This document shows positions 1 to 6,537 of a stretch of 13,582 nucleotides of DNA, piece by piece. Position 1 is the first letter of the stretch; each line of letters begins with the position of its first letter. A model generated the notes under the pieces. That model was not told the DNA's origin. It searched no databases and saw nothing but the letters and a program-made list of their open reading frames with translations. A program made the translations under genes and the position numbers. The stretch is from DASSHC01 sp035693105 (lineage in GTDB: Bacteria > Chloroflexota > Chloroflexia > Thermomicrobiales > Thermomicrobiaceae): assembly GCA_035693105.1 (NCBI GenBank), contig DASSHC010000363.1, forward strand, positions 1 to 13,582, given 5' to 3'.

Positions 1-6
1 CGAGAG

Positions 7-1380
7 CTAGCGCGCCACCGCCTCGGGCTCGGCGCGGCGGGAGAGGCGGCCGCCGAAACGGACCCAGCGCGGTGTGCCCTCGCCGGGGATGAACTCGACG
101 CGCGAGCCCTTGGCGTCGCCGTCGGCCACGATGAAGCGGCCTCCGCCGAGCGGCTCCATGCGGATCGGCGGCAGCGCGGTCTCCTCGCCGTCCAGCGGGC
201 TCCGCATCACCAGATCGGCCTGCAAGCCGCCATCCTGCACCCCGATCATCATCTGCCCGTGCCGCTGGCGATATTCACCGGCGTAGGTCGCCAACTGTTC
301 CGGCGTCTGGGCCACCCGCTCCGGCTCGCGCTGGCGCATGCCGAGCGCCTGCTCCCAGATCCAGTCCAGGATCTCGTTCATGGCCGTGTGGCCGCGCGAG
401 CTGTTGGTCAGCAGCGCCACCGCGAAGTCGGCTTCCGGCACCAGCGCCAGGTCGGCGTTGAAGCCGTTGGTCGTGCCGCCGTGCGAGACGACCTTGCGGC
501 CGTCGATGGTGCGCAGCGACCAACCGAGGCCGTAGTGGTCGGCGAAGCTGCCGGCCTCGGTCTGCGGCTCCTGCATAGCGGCGACCAGCTCGGGCGAGAG
601 AATCCGCTCGTCGCCCACCTTGCCGCCGTTCAAGTGGAAAGCGGCGAAGCGCAGCAGATCACCGGTGGTCGAGATGATCCCGCCGGCGGCGTTGACGCAG
701 CGCGGCAGCGGGTAGGCGCGCACGATCTCGTGCGCCACGCTCTCCGGCTCCTGCTCCTTGTGGCCGACCGCGGCCGGGTAGACGATCGCCTCGTGGGCGA
801 AGAAGAAGCTGTGCTCCAGGCCGAGCGGCTGAAAGATCCACTCGCGCATGGCGGCCTCGTAGCTGGTATCGAGCACCCGCTCGATCACCCGGCCGGTCAG
901 GTAGAAGCCGGCGTTGCAGTAGGTCCAGAGCTCGCCGGGCCGGGTCTGCTGGGGCAGGGTGTTGAACTCGGCGATCGCCTTGGCCAGCGCGTCGTCGCCC
1001 ATGCCGTAGTCGTCGAAGCGGTCGCCCTCCAGCCCGCTGGTGTGGGTCAGCAAGTGGCGCAGCGTGATCTGCTGCTGCGCCTCCGGATCGGCCAGGCGCA
1101 GCTCCGGCAGGTAGGTCGCGACCGGCGTGTCGAGATCGAGCTTGCCGTCTTGCACCAGCCGCATCACCAGCGTGGCGGTGTAGACCTTGGAGATCGAGCC
1201 GATCTGGAAGAGCGTGGCCGGCGTGACCGGCTGCTCGGTCTCCAGGCTGGCGACGCCGTAGCCGTGCTCCGCGACCTGGCCGTCGCGCAGGATGCCGAGC
1301 GCCACACCCGGCACGCCCAGCCGCTGCATGACCTCCCGCACCTTCGCGTCGAGCCCCGCCAACTCCTTGCCCGCGGTCAT
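7..1380 (-). CDS. Serine hydrolase, beta-lactamase class C / PBP4-like fold
   Basis: A 457-residue protein of the beta-lactamase family (class C, EstB, D-aminopeptidase type). Three motifs are visible: SxxK as S62-I-S-K65 (nucleophile and general base), YxN as Y154-C-N156, and the KTG-equivalent HGG at 300-302. The hydrolase domain spans about residues 8-345. A further ~95 residues (360-457) look like the small beta-barrel domain often appended in this family. No signal peptide or membrane segment is seen, so the enzyme is probably cytoplasmic and more likely an esterase or peptidase than a drug-resistance beta-lactamase; the substrate cannot be read from sequence. I chose the ATG at 1380 because GGGAGGAACG lies just before it and the family alignment starts there. 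The frame stays open 133 codons further upstream, but that part is Arg-rich, lacks homology features and overlaps the next gene. It lies 139 bp downstream of the next gene on the same strand. Confidence 0.9.
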   Translation of the reverse strand: MTAGKELAGLDAKVREVMQRLGVPGVALGILRDGQVAEHGYGVASLETEQPVTPATLFQIGSISKVYTATLVMRLVQDGKLDLDTPVATYLPELRLADPEAQQQITLRHLLTHTSGLEGDRFDDYGMGDDALAKAIAEFNTLPQQTRPGELWTYCNAGFYLTGRVIERVLDTSYEAAMREWIFQPLGLEHSFFFAHEAIVYPAAVGHKEQEPESVAHEIVRAYPLPRCVNAAGGIISTTGDLLRFAAFHLNGGKVGDERILSPELVAAMQEPQTEAGSFADHYGLGWSLRTIDGRKVVSHGGTTNGFNADLALVPEADFAVALLTNSSRGHTAMNEILDWIWEQALGMRQREPERVAQTPEQLATYAGEYRQRHGQMMIGVQDGGLQADLVMRSPLDGEETALPPIRMEPLGGGRFIVADGDAKGSRVEFIPGEGTPRWVRFGGRLSRRAEPEAVAR

Positions 1381-1429
1381 CGTTCCTCCCTCTCGCCTGC
1401 ACGTCGCCGGCCGCCGCCGGTCGATTCGT

Positions 1430-1435
1430 ATCGTA
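1430..1435 (-). promoter_or_regulatory. Possible extended -10 box for the serine hydrolase
   Basis: On the minus strand the sequence reads TGGTACGAT, an extended -10 (TGn plus TACGAT) about 50 nt upstream of the serine hydrolase start. No recognisable -35 hexamer stands 16-18 nt further upstream. The call rests only on this match in a GC-rich gap and is weak. Confidence 0.25.
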
Positions 1436-1519
1436 CCACCGAGGCGGGCGCCCACCCGCGAGGGGACGGCTGAGGAGGTGCGGCGCCACGTGATGCGCTC
1501 GCCGGCCGTCATCCCGGTC

Positions 1520-1936
1520 CTACGGCGACTCCCCCTCCAGCCGCAGCCAGCCGCCTTCGATGAGCTGGACCAGCAGCGCCGCACGGGCATCGGCCTCGGT
1601 CTCCCCTGAGGCGCGCAGCGGCTCGCGCCAGCCCCAGCCGCGCGCCTCGGCCAGCTCGAGCGGCGCCAGCGCTTGCCAGCGGCCGTCGGCCAAGCGATAG
1701 GAGCGCGCCAGCTCGGGCCAGAGCCGGCCCAGCTCGCCCGCGTTGTGGGCCGCCGTCTTCTCGAAGGGGACCGGCCCATCGGTGCTCAGAAACGTGCTGG
1801 CCGGGAACTGCAGGATGGCCCAGTGATCATTTCCCGGTCCGTCCTCCTGCCACCAGTACATGCTCTCCTGGGGCACGCCCAGCGCCTTCAGCCGCCGCGC
1901 CAGCTCCAGGCTCACCACCTGCTCGGTCAGATCCAT
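1520..1936 (-). CDS. Conserved hypothetical protein, phage-type small protein
   Basis: A 138-residue soluble protein of unknown function. Its layout matches, from memory, a small hypothetical protein common in phages and scattered bacterial genomes: an N-terminal helix (SLELARRLKALGVPQES, 9-25), a Trp/aromatic strand region (YWW, 27-29), a middle AGELGRLWPE block (66-75), and a C-terminal GETEADARAALLVQLIE helix (111-127). No catalytic motif, membrane segment or metal site is visible. The ATG at 1936 is preferred because GAGGAG lies about 9 nt before it and the recognisable part starts there. An in-frame ATG at 2009-2011 has no ribosome binding site and lies in the edge of a repeat element. 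No phage structural or integration genes are nearby, so it is an isolated gene here. Function unknown; confidence is for its being a real gene. Confidence 0.72.
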   Translation of the reverse strand: MDLTEQVVSLELARRLKALGVPQESMYWWQEDGPGNDHWAILQFPASTFLSTDGPVPFEKTAAHNAGELGRLWPELARSYRLADGRWQALAPLELAEARGWGWREPLRASGETEADARAALLVQLIEGGWLRLEGESP

Positions 1937-2008
1937 ACGACGCCGCTCCTCCTCGTACCAATGCGAAGCCGGAAGGTTCTCATCTCCACGCTTGGTGGCT
2001 ATCGAGTC

Positions 2009-2167
2009 CATCGGGTGCCATCGAGGACGGATCCCTCGACTGCGCTCGGGATGACAGGGCCACTAAGAGGCGGACGACGACGACTTGCCTCATCCGATAG
2101 GCCTCATCCTTTACCCTGTCATCCCGAGCGCGGTCGAGGGATCCGTCCTCACCCGGCACCGAACGTC
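2009..2167. repeat. Palindromic interspersed repeat, copy 1 (MITE/REP-like)
   Basis: An intergenic element with long inverted arms: 2023-2059 pairs with 2114-2150 at 36 of 37 positions, and the single exception (T2041 with G2132) would be a wobble pair in RNA. The arm core reads GATCCCTCGACTGCGCTCGG. Outer parts are looser but related (GGGTGCC near 2014, GGCACC at 2155-2160), ending in AACGTC at 2162-2167. The centre carries GCGGACGAC at 2070-2078. The whole element matches copy 2 (6358-6510) when that copy is reversed. It fills most of the 395-bp gap between the divergent starts at 1936 and 2332; the remaining ~165 bp next to mnmA hold a possible -10 box and nothing else recognised. There is no coding capacity. 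The exact ends are estimated. Confidence 0.8.
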
Positions 2168-2252
2168 TTCGACAGCCACCGCCCCTCACTCGGCAGAATT
2201 CTAGAGAGCCGGCACGTCCGCGATCAAGCGGCGGGGAATGGGCCGCACGCGA

Positions 2253-2258
2253 TACAAT
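2253..2258 (+). promoter_or_regulatory. Possible -10 box for mnmA
   Basis: TACAAT, a good -10 match, lies 73 nt upstream of the mnmA ATG in otherwise GC-rich DNA. No -35 hexamer is recognisable. The leader after it (about 2265-2331) contains GTTGC and GCAAC segments that could close a GC-rich stem, but I see no known riboswitch. Confidence 0.3.
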
Positions 2259-2331
2259 GGGGTGTTGCGGCTGGTGGCCGGCGCCGTGCCGGGCAACCGC
2301 GACAACGGGTGAAGCGAACGGGAACCGCACC

Positions 2332-3390
2332 ATGACGCGCATCATCGTGGCGCTCTCCGGCGGCGTGGATAGCGCCGTCACCGCATTGCTGCTCAAGGAG
2401 GCCGGCTGGGAGCCGGTCGGCGTGCACCTGCGCCTCTACGACGCCGACAGCGAGGCCGATGGCGTCTGCTGCGGCGACCTCGCCGCCGCCGACGCGCGCC
2501 GGGTCGCCGCCCAGCTCGACATCCCCTTCTACGTGCGCGACCTGCGCGAGGACTTCGCCCGCGAGGTGGCCGACTTCACCGTCGAGTCCTACGCCCGCGC
2601 CGAGACGCCGAACCCCTGCCTGGCCTGCAACCACCGCGTGCGCATCCCCGGGCTGCTGCGCCTGGCCGACAGTCTCGGCATCGAGGCGGTCGCCACCGGC
2701 CACTACGTGCGCATCCTGGAGCACGACGGTCGGCGCTTCCTGGCCGAGGGGCGCGATCCGGGGCGGGATCAGTCGTACGCGCTCTACCGCCTGGGGCCGG
2801 CCGAGTTGGACCGGCTCCACTTCCCGCTGGGCGAGCTGGACAAGGACGCCGTGCGCGAGCGGGCCGCGGCCGCCGGGCTGCACGTGGCGGAGAAGGCGTC
2901 CTCGGTCGATCTCTGCTTCGCCAAGTCGGCGGGGGGAATCGGGCGGCTGGTGGCGCGCGAGCGGCCGGAGACCGGACAGCCCGGACCGCTGGTCGATGAG
3001 CAGGGTGCGGTGGTCGGGGAGCACCCCGGCATCGCCTACCTGACGATCGGGCAGCGCAGCGGGCTCCACTGGCGCCGCACGACGCCCGAGCGGCGCTACG
3101 TCGCCGGCATCGACCCGGTCACGCGCACCGCGACGGTGGCGCCACGGCCGCGCCTCGGCACGCGCGCGGCCGCGCTGCGCGAGCCGATCTGGCACGGGCG
3201 CGACACGCCGCGATCCGGCATTGAGGCGCGGCTACGCTACCAGGGTCCGCGCGTGCCGGTCATCGTCGAAGGCGATACGGTGCGCTTCCCCGAGCCGGGC
3301 CCCCCGCTGGCGGTCGGCCAGGGGGTGGTGCTCTACGACGGCCCGCGCGTGCTCGGCGGTGGCGTGGCCGCGGCGGTCGAGCGCGGCTAG
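2332..3390 (+). CDS. mnmA: tRNA-specific 2-thiouridylase MnmA
   Basis: A 352-residue cytoplasmic enzyme that uses ATP to adenylate, then thiolate, U34 in the wobble position of tRNAs for Lys, Glu and Gln, taking sulfur from a cysteine-desulfurase relay. The N-terminal PP-loop SGGVDS is at residues 9-14. The first catalytic Cys is C96 in NPCLACN, and the second is C195 in VDLCFA. ATGHY (121-125) and DQSYAL (146-151) are family signatures. A central and a C-terminal beta-barrel domain follow, including the TIGQRSGL block. Length is normal for the family. The ATG at 2332 puts the PP-loop at the expected place; its ribosome binding site is weak (GGGAA). It is the only complete plus-strand gene here. 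It converges on the membrane protein gene 3387-3851, and the two TAG stops share one CTAG palindrome. Confidence 0.97.
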   Translation: MTRIIVALSGGVDSAVTALLLKEAGWEPVGVHLRLYDADSEADGVCCGDLAAADARRVAAQLDIPFYVRDLREDFAREVADFTVESYARAETPNPCLACNHRVRIPGLLRLADSLGIEAVATGHYVRILEHDGRRFLAEGRDPGRDQSYALYRLGPAELDRLHFPLGELDKDAVRERAAAAGLHVAEKASSVDLCFAKSAGGIGRLVARERPETGQPGPLVDEQGAVVGEHPGIAYLTIGQRSGLHWRRTTPERRYVAGIDPVTRTATVAPRPRLGTRAAALREPIWHGRDTPRSGIEARLRYQGPRVPVIVEGDTVRFPEPGPPLAVGQGVVLYDGPRVLGGGVAAAVERG

Positions 3391-3851
3391 TCGCTCAGGC
3401 GCCCGAGGATCAACCCGGCCAGAAAGGCGATCCCCAGCGACAGCAGCGGCTGCTCGCGCACCTGCTGCTCCAACTGCTGCATCATCCCGCCGACGTTTTG
3501 CTGCTGCAGACCCTGCGAGGCGTTCTGCAGCGTGCCGGCGACGGCGCGTGCCGCCTGCTGGACCGGCTGGCCGCCGGGGAAGGTGCCGGCCTGCTGGCGC
3601 TGGCGCAGCGAGGCGGCGGCCGAGCCGAGCGCCTGGCTGGCCTGCTGCTTGGCGGCGTTGGCTCGCGCCGCGGCTGCCTGGAAGGAGCGACCCGGTCCCT
3701 GGGAGCGCTCCTCGACCAACCGGTCCATCGGCTCCGGCTGCTGCCCTTGCGGCTGCACCGGGGTCGCGGCCTCTCCCTGTTCCTGCCCCTGCCCCTCCCC
3801 CTGCCCGTCATCCTCACGCGCGGCGCGTTCCCATGGATCTCGCTGACTCAT
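3387..3851 (-). CDS. Gln-rich protein with C-terminal membrane anchor
   Basis: A 154-residue protein I cannot name. Residues 1-45 are hydrophilic and rich in Gly, Gln and Glu. Residues 46-132 are Ala/Gln-rich and helical, probably coiled coil. Residues 134-151 form one hydrophobic segment introduced by EQP and ending GRLSD. This is the layout of small tail-anchored inner-membrane proteins such as the DUF883 group (ElaB/YqjD), but I do not claim homology. The ATG at 3851 has GGGAG 6 nt before it; a TTG two codons upstream overlaps that site and is less likely. It lies 182 bp downstream of the DUF3618 gene, beyond a strong terminator, so it probably has its own promoter or depends on readthrough. 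Its anchor segment resembles those in the two neighbours at 4034-4990 and 5363-6172. Confidence 0.83.
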   Translation of the reverse strand: MSQRDPWERAAREDDGQGEGQGQEQGEAATPVQPQGQQPEPMDRLVEERSQGPGRSFQAAAARANAAKQQASQALGSAAASLRQRQQAGTFPGGQPVQQAARAVAGTLQNASQGLQQQNVGGMMQQLEQQVREQPLLSLGIAFLAGLILGRLSD

Positions 3852-3945
3852 GCCCAACTCCCGTGTCGTCGCCCGGCTGGGCCGGGGCGCTGCATGCCTG
3901 ATCTCGTTGTCGCACGTCCGCGTCCATCATGCCAGAAGCGGCGCG

Positions 3946-3983
3946 AAAAGACACCCGCCGCGGAGCGTCGCTCCCGGCGGGTG
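3946..3983 (-). terminator. Intrinsic terminator after the DUF3618 gene
   Basis: A 9-bp perfect stem (CACCCGCCG at 3952-3960 with CGGCGGGTG at 3975-3983) continues inward as GGAG/CTCC with one bulged base and a 5-nt loop. Reading the minus strand, the hairpin is followed by TCTTTTC. It lies 50 bp after the stop of the DUF3618 gene and should end the 6172-4034 transcript. Confidence 0.8.
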
Positions 3984-4033
3984 CGGGTGGGAGTGGAGGT
4001 GGGCGCCGTGACGCCGGACGAAGACGCGCCGGG

Positions 4034-4990
4034 CTACGACGAGGTGCTCGAGGTCTGCTGGCTGCTCTGGCTCGACGAGGTGCCGCTCAGGTCTTGCAGC
4101 GTGTCTTCCACCTTCTGCTCGGCCTTGTTCACGGCCTGCGAGGCCATCTGCTCGGCCCGGCCGGTCACCTTGTCGCTGGTAGCCCCCATCAGCTCGTCCT
4201 CCTGACGGGTCTCCGGCAGGGCCAGACCGGCCGCGAGCCCCAGACCGAAGGCAACCGCGCCCACGGCCAGCGGGTTCTGCCGCATGGTGTGCTGGAATTG
4301 CGACTCGAGCTGCTGGGCCTGCATCTGGGCCTGGTCGGTCAACTGGCTGAACTGCTGCTGCACCTGACCAGCCATCTGGCCGGCCTGGTCGCCGAGCTGG
4401 CTCATCTTCTGCTGCGCCTGGTCCATCACTCCTTGATCCTGGCCCTGTCCCTGGCTCTGGTACTGCTCGCCGAACTGCATGCCGTACTGGCCGAAACCGG
4501 TGCCCTGGCTCGGGGTGGTGAAGGCGCCGTAGCCGCTCGTCTGGTAAGGGTACCGGTAGCCGCCGCTCGACAGCGGACGTGCTTGCCAGGTGCCGCTGAA
4601 CTGGCGCTGGCTCTCCGACGGCTGCCCGTTGCGCGCCTTGGCGACCAGCCAGCCGATGCCGATGGCGGCCATCGCCGCCGGGATCGGGTTGCTCTTGATC
4701 ATCTCCCACACCGAGGACCCGGTGTCTTCGACGCTGTTCATCATGTCGCGGGCGGTATTCTCGACGTCATTGACCACAGCCTCTGCCTTTCCTATCGTCG
4801 CGTCGCGGATGGCCCCTTTCGCCTCTTGCTTGAGCCGGTCGGGATCGAGCTTGGCCTCGATGGCATCCACGGTGTCGGTCATCCGCGCGCGCGTGTCTTC
4901 GATGTCCTGCCGGATCTCGTCCGTGTTCTCGTCACTCACGTCGGTGTCGAGCCCGAGATCCGGCCGATCGTCGCGTTCGTAGCCGGTCAT
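4034..4990 (-). CDS. DUF3618 domain membrane protein with Gln-rich linker
   Basis: A 318-residue protein. Residues 24-70 match the DUF3618 pattern (EIRQDIEDTRARMTDTVDAI, then KLDPDRL). A coiled-coil stretch follows, then a first hydrophobic segment (NPIPAAMAAIGIGWLVAK, 101-118). A Gly/Tyr/Gln-rich linker (125-190), a Gln-rich helix (190-238), a second hydrophobic segment (NPLAVGAVAFGLGLAAGLAL, 239-258) and a Ser/Gln-rich tail complete it. DUF3618 proteins are short membrane-linked proteins of unknown function; this one is much longer and has a duplicated anchor. The ATG at 4990 overlaps the TGA of the upstream holin-like gene as ATGA, and AAGGAG lies 5 nt before it, so the two are translationally coupled. 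Transcription should end at the hairpin 3946-3983. A structural or stress role at the membrane is inference. Confidence 0.87.
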   Translation of the reverse strand: MTGYERDDRPDLGLDTDVSDENTDEIRQDIEDTRARMTDTVDAIEAKLDPDRLKQEAKGAIRDATIGKAEAVVNDVENTARDMMNSVEDTGSSVWEMIKSNPIPAAMAAIGIGWLVAKARNGQPSESQRQFSGTWQARPLSSGGYRYPYQTSGYGAFTTPSQGTGFGQYGMQFGEQYQSQGQGQDQGVMDQAQQKMSQLGDQAGQMAGQVQQQFSQLTDQAQMQAQQLESQFQHTMRQNPLAVGAVAFGLGLAAGLALPETRQEDELMGATSDKVTGRAEQMASQAVNKAEQKVEDTLQDLSGTSSSQSSQQTSSTSS

Positions 4991-5376
4991 GCCTGCTCCT
5001 TCAACCATCGGCTGTCCTCCTTCAGGCTCTCCACGGTCTCCTGTGGGGTCGGGTCGACCCGGCTGAAGGCGGTCCAGTACTTCTTGGCCAGGTAGCCGCC
5101 GATGGCGATGACCACCACCCCGACGATCAGGGCCGACAGCCAGTACGGCAGGACGAGTCCGATCAAGAGCACCAGGAAGGCCAGGAGGACGAGGAAGCCG
5201 GCATAGGCGACCGCGCCGCCCGCCGCCACCAGCGCCAGGTCGTGCCCGACGCTGCTGACCTTCTCGCTCATCTCGGTCTTGGCCAGGGCGAACTCCTGGC
5301 GGGTCAGGGTGCTCAATTCCCGCGTCAGCTCGGAGATGAGTTCGCCGAGCGAGCGCTCATCTCTACTTTGTTGCAT
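4987..5376 (-). CDS. DUF1469 / holin-superfamily III (YqjE-like) membrane protein
   Basis: A 129-residue protein of the Phage_holin_3_6 / DUF1469 type. An amphipathic N-terminal helix (SLGELISELTRELSTLTRQE, 9-28) with the usual FALAKTEM continuation is followed by two adjacent membrane segments (about 48-77 and 79-97) and a charged C-terminal tail. Despite the family name, chromosomal members of this kind are usually not phage holins; E. coli YqjE sits beside the ribosome-binding membrane protein YqjD. The ATG at 5376 has GGAGGAG about 8 nt upstream; a GTG seven codons earlier is possible but would bury that site. Its start overlaps the end of the preceding gene by 14 bp, and its TGA overlaps the start of the DUF3618 gene, so it is the middle member of a tightly coupled three-gene unit. 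Confidence 0.9.
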   Translation of the reverse strand: MQQSRDERSLGELISELTRELSTLTRQEFALAKTEMSEKVSSVGHDLALVAAGGAVAYAGFLVLLAFLVLLIGLVLPYWLSALIVGVVVIAIGGYLAKKYWTAFSRVDPTPQETVESLKEDSRWLKEQA

Positions 5377-6172
5377 GCCCGCGCTCCTCCCGCTCACCCG
5401 GCAGGCGGGTCGAGGCGCCGCCCTCCGGGCTGGTCACGTTCGGATACCGCCCCATGTCGTCGCCGGCGCTCTCGTGGCTGACGCCCGAGCCGGTCGTCAC
5501 CGTGCCCCGGTTGAAGCCGGTGCTGGTGCCGCCGTAGGACGGGCTCCGCCCGAAGGTGGATTCGGCGCCCGTGCTGGAGCCGGAGCCGGTCGGCGTACCG
5601 AAGCCGCTGGGGTAGGGCTGGCTGCCGGCGTAGTGCACGCCGGGGTAGTTGAGCGGGCCGTAGTTCCGGCCAGCGAAGCGGTTCTGCGGCTGGTTGGTGC
5701 GGCCCCAGTGGGCGTTCTCCGGGCGCGAAGCCTTGAGGAAGCGGGCCGCCACCGCGCCGAGAGCGAAGGCGCCGCCCAGAAAGAGGTAGGGCTGGTTGCG
5801 CGCGAAGTCCTCGACCTGGTCGATGACCCGGTGCAGGTTCTCTTGCTGCAGGAAGCCGGAGAGGTCGTTGACCTGATCGGCGGCCATGTCGGCCAACTGC
5901 GCCATGGTGTCCTGCTTCTGCCCGCGCATCTGATCGGCGGCCTGATGCAGCGCGCTGGAGACGCTGCCGAGGCCCTGGCGCGCCTGCTGCTTCTGCGCGT
6001 GAAACTGCTGCTGGGCGGTCTGCTGCGCGGTGTCGGCCACCTCGCCGGCGTTCTGCTTGACCTGGTTCTTCAGCTGGTCCGCCTGCTGCGTCTTGCTGGT
6101 GGTCTTGGACTGGTCGCCGCTGGCGGTCGTGCCCGAGGTCTTGCGCCCGGCGTTGCCTTCCTGTCGATCCAT
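5363..6172 (-). CDS. Coiled-coil membrane protein with Gly/Ser/Tyr-rich tail
   Basis: A 269-residue protein not assigned to a named family. Residues 1-28 are polar and Thr/Ser/Lys-rich. Residues 29-125 are Gln/Ala/Asp-rich helix with strong coiled-coil character. Residues 127-147 form a membrane segment (NQPYLFLGGAFALGAVAARF). Residues 150-255 are low-complexity, rich in Gly, Ser, Thr, Tyr, Pro and Asn, probably disordered. The helix-then-short-anchor order recalls YqjD/ElaB-type proteins, but the long disordered tail does not. The ATG at 6172 has AAGGA 8 nt before it; the frame stays open 16 codons upstream without another good site. It is the first gene of the overlapping unit that runs through the DUF1469 and DUF3618 genes. 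The 185 bp upstream to the repeat at 6358 must hold the operon promoter; I could not identify clear boxes. Confidence 0.86.
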   Translation of the reverse strand: MDRQEGNAGRKTSGTTASGDQSKTTSKTQQADQLKNQVKQNAGEVADTAQQTAQQQFHAQKQQARQGLGSVSSALHQAADQMRGQKQDTMAQLADMAADQVNDLSGFLQQENLHRVIDQVEDFARNQPYLFLGGAFALGAVAARFLKASRPENAHWGRTNQPQNRFAGRNYGPLNYPGVHYAGSQPYPSGFGTPTGSGSSTGAESTFGRSPSYGGTSTGFNRGTVTTGSGVSHESAGDDMGRYPNVTSPEGGASTRLPGEREERGHATK

Positions 6173-6357
6173 TCCACTCGTCCTTCCGCGATGCGATCGT
6201 CCGTTGCCGGCAAGAACCACGCTCCCGAGGATAGCTAGCCGGCCGCAACCCTAACGCATTGCATGTGCCGCGAGGACACGCGCAGATTTTGGCTGACGAC
6301 GAGTGATTCGCGGGGTGCGAGACGCGTGGGAGTGGCGGTGGCTAAGGCGGAGGATGA

Positions 6358-6510
6358 AACGTGGGGCACGACAGATCCCTCGACTGCGCTCGGGATGAGC
6401 GGGGAAGGGAGTGGCCTAGCGGACGACACTGATCATCGTCGTCCGCCCCTCTCTCTCCCTGTCATGCCGAGCGCAGTCGAGGGATCCGTGCGGACACGGC
6501 ACCCAACGTC
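6358..6510. repeat. Palindromic interspersed repeat, copy 2 (opposite orientation)
   Basis: Second copy of the element at 2009-2167, reversed. Positions 6374-6393 are perfectly complementary to 6467-6486, and pairing resumes after one mismatch. An inner hairpin, GCGGACGAC (6419-6427) with GTCGTCCGC (6438-6446) around a 10-nt loop, lies in the centre; copy 1 keeps only one half of it. The reversed copy aligns with copy 1 along its whole length, including the centre (GGCGGACGACGA) and the right arm. The right end reads GGCACCCAACGTC, close to copy 1. It sits in the 365-bp gap between the stop of moaC (6538) and the start at 6172, where it could also act as a transcription barrier after moaC. 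The rest of the gap shows nothing I recognise. Confidence 0.78.
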
Positions 6511-6537
6511 GTCGCTGGGCAGCGCGCCTCGGCCGCA

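Noticed and set aside
259..1473. Long plus-strand open frame opposite the serine hydrolase
   Set aside because: It is the antisense of a gene with clear SxxK, YxN and HGG motifs; its product is Arg/Gly/Leu/His-rich without domain features, as expected from high-GC antisense frames.
1508..1520. GTCATCCCGG as a third copy of the palindromic element
   Set aside because: Only nine to ten bases match one arm end and there is no partner arm; could be chance.
2009..2011. Upstream ATG as start of the small phage-type protein
   Set aside because: No ribosome binding site, lies in the element edge, and family similarity begins at the later ATG.
2259..2331. mnmA leader as a riboswitch
   Set aside because: One GC-rich stem can be drawn but no conserved riboswitch core is recognisable.
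4270..4460. CTG/CAG-rich tract as a tandem repeat or microsatellite
   Set aside because: It is the coding sequence for a Gln-rich helix with irregular spacing; no fixed repeat unit.
3929..5095. Long plus-strand open frame opposite the DUF3618 and holin-like genes
   Set aside because: Leu/Gly/Arg-rich shadow of CAG- and CTG-rich glutamine codons on the other strand; no start signal.
4987..5376. Holin gene as evidence of a prophage
   Set aside because: The DUF1469 family is mostly chromosomal and non-lytic, and no lysin, capsid, tail or integrase gene is near.
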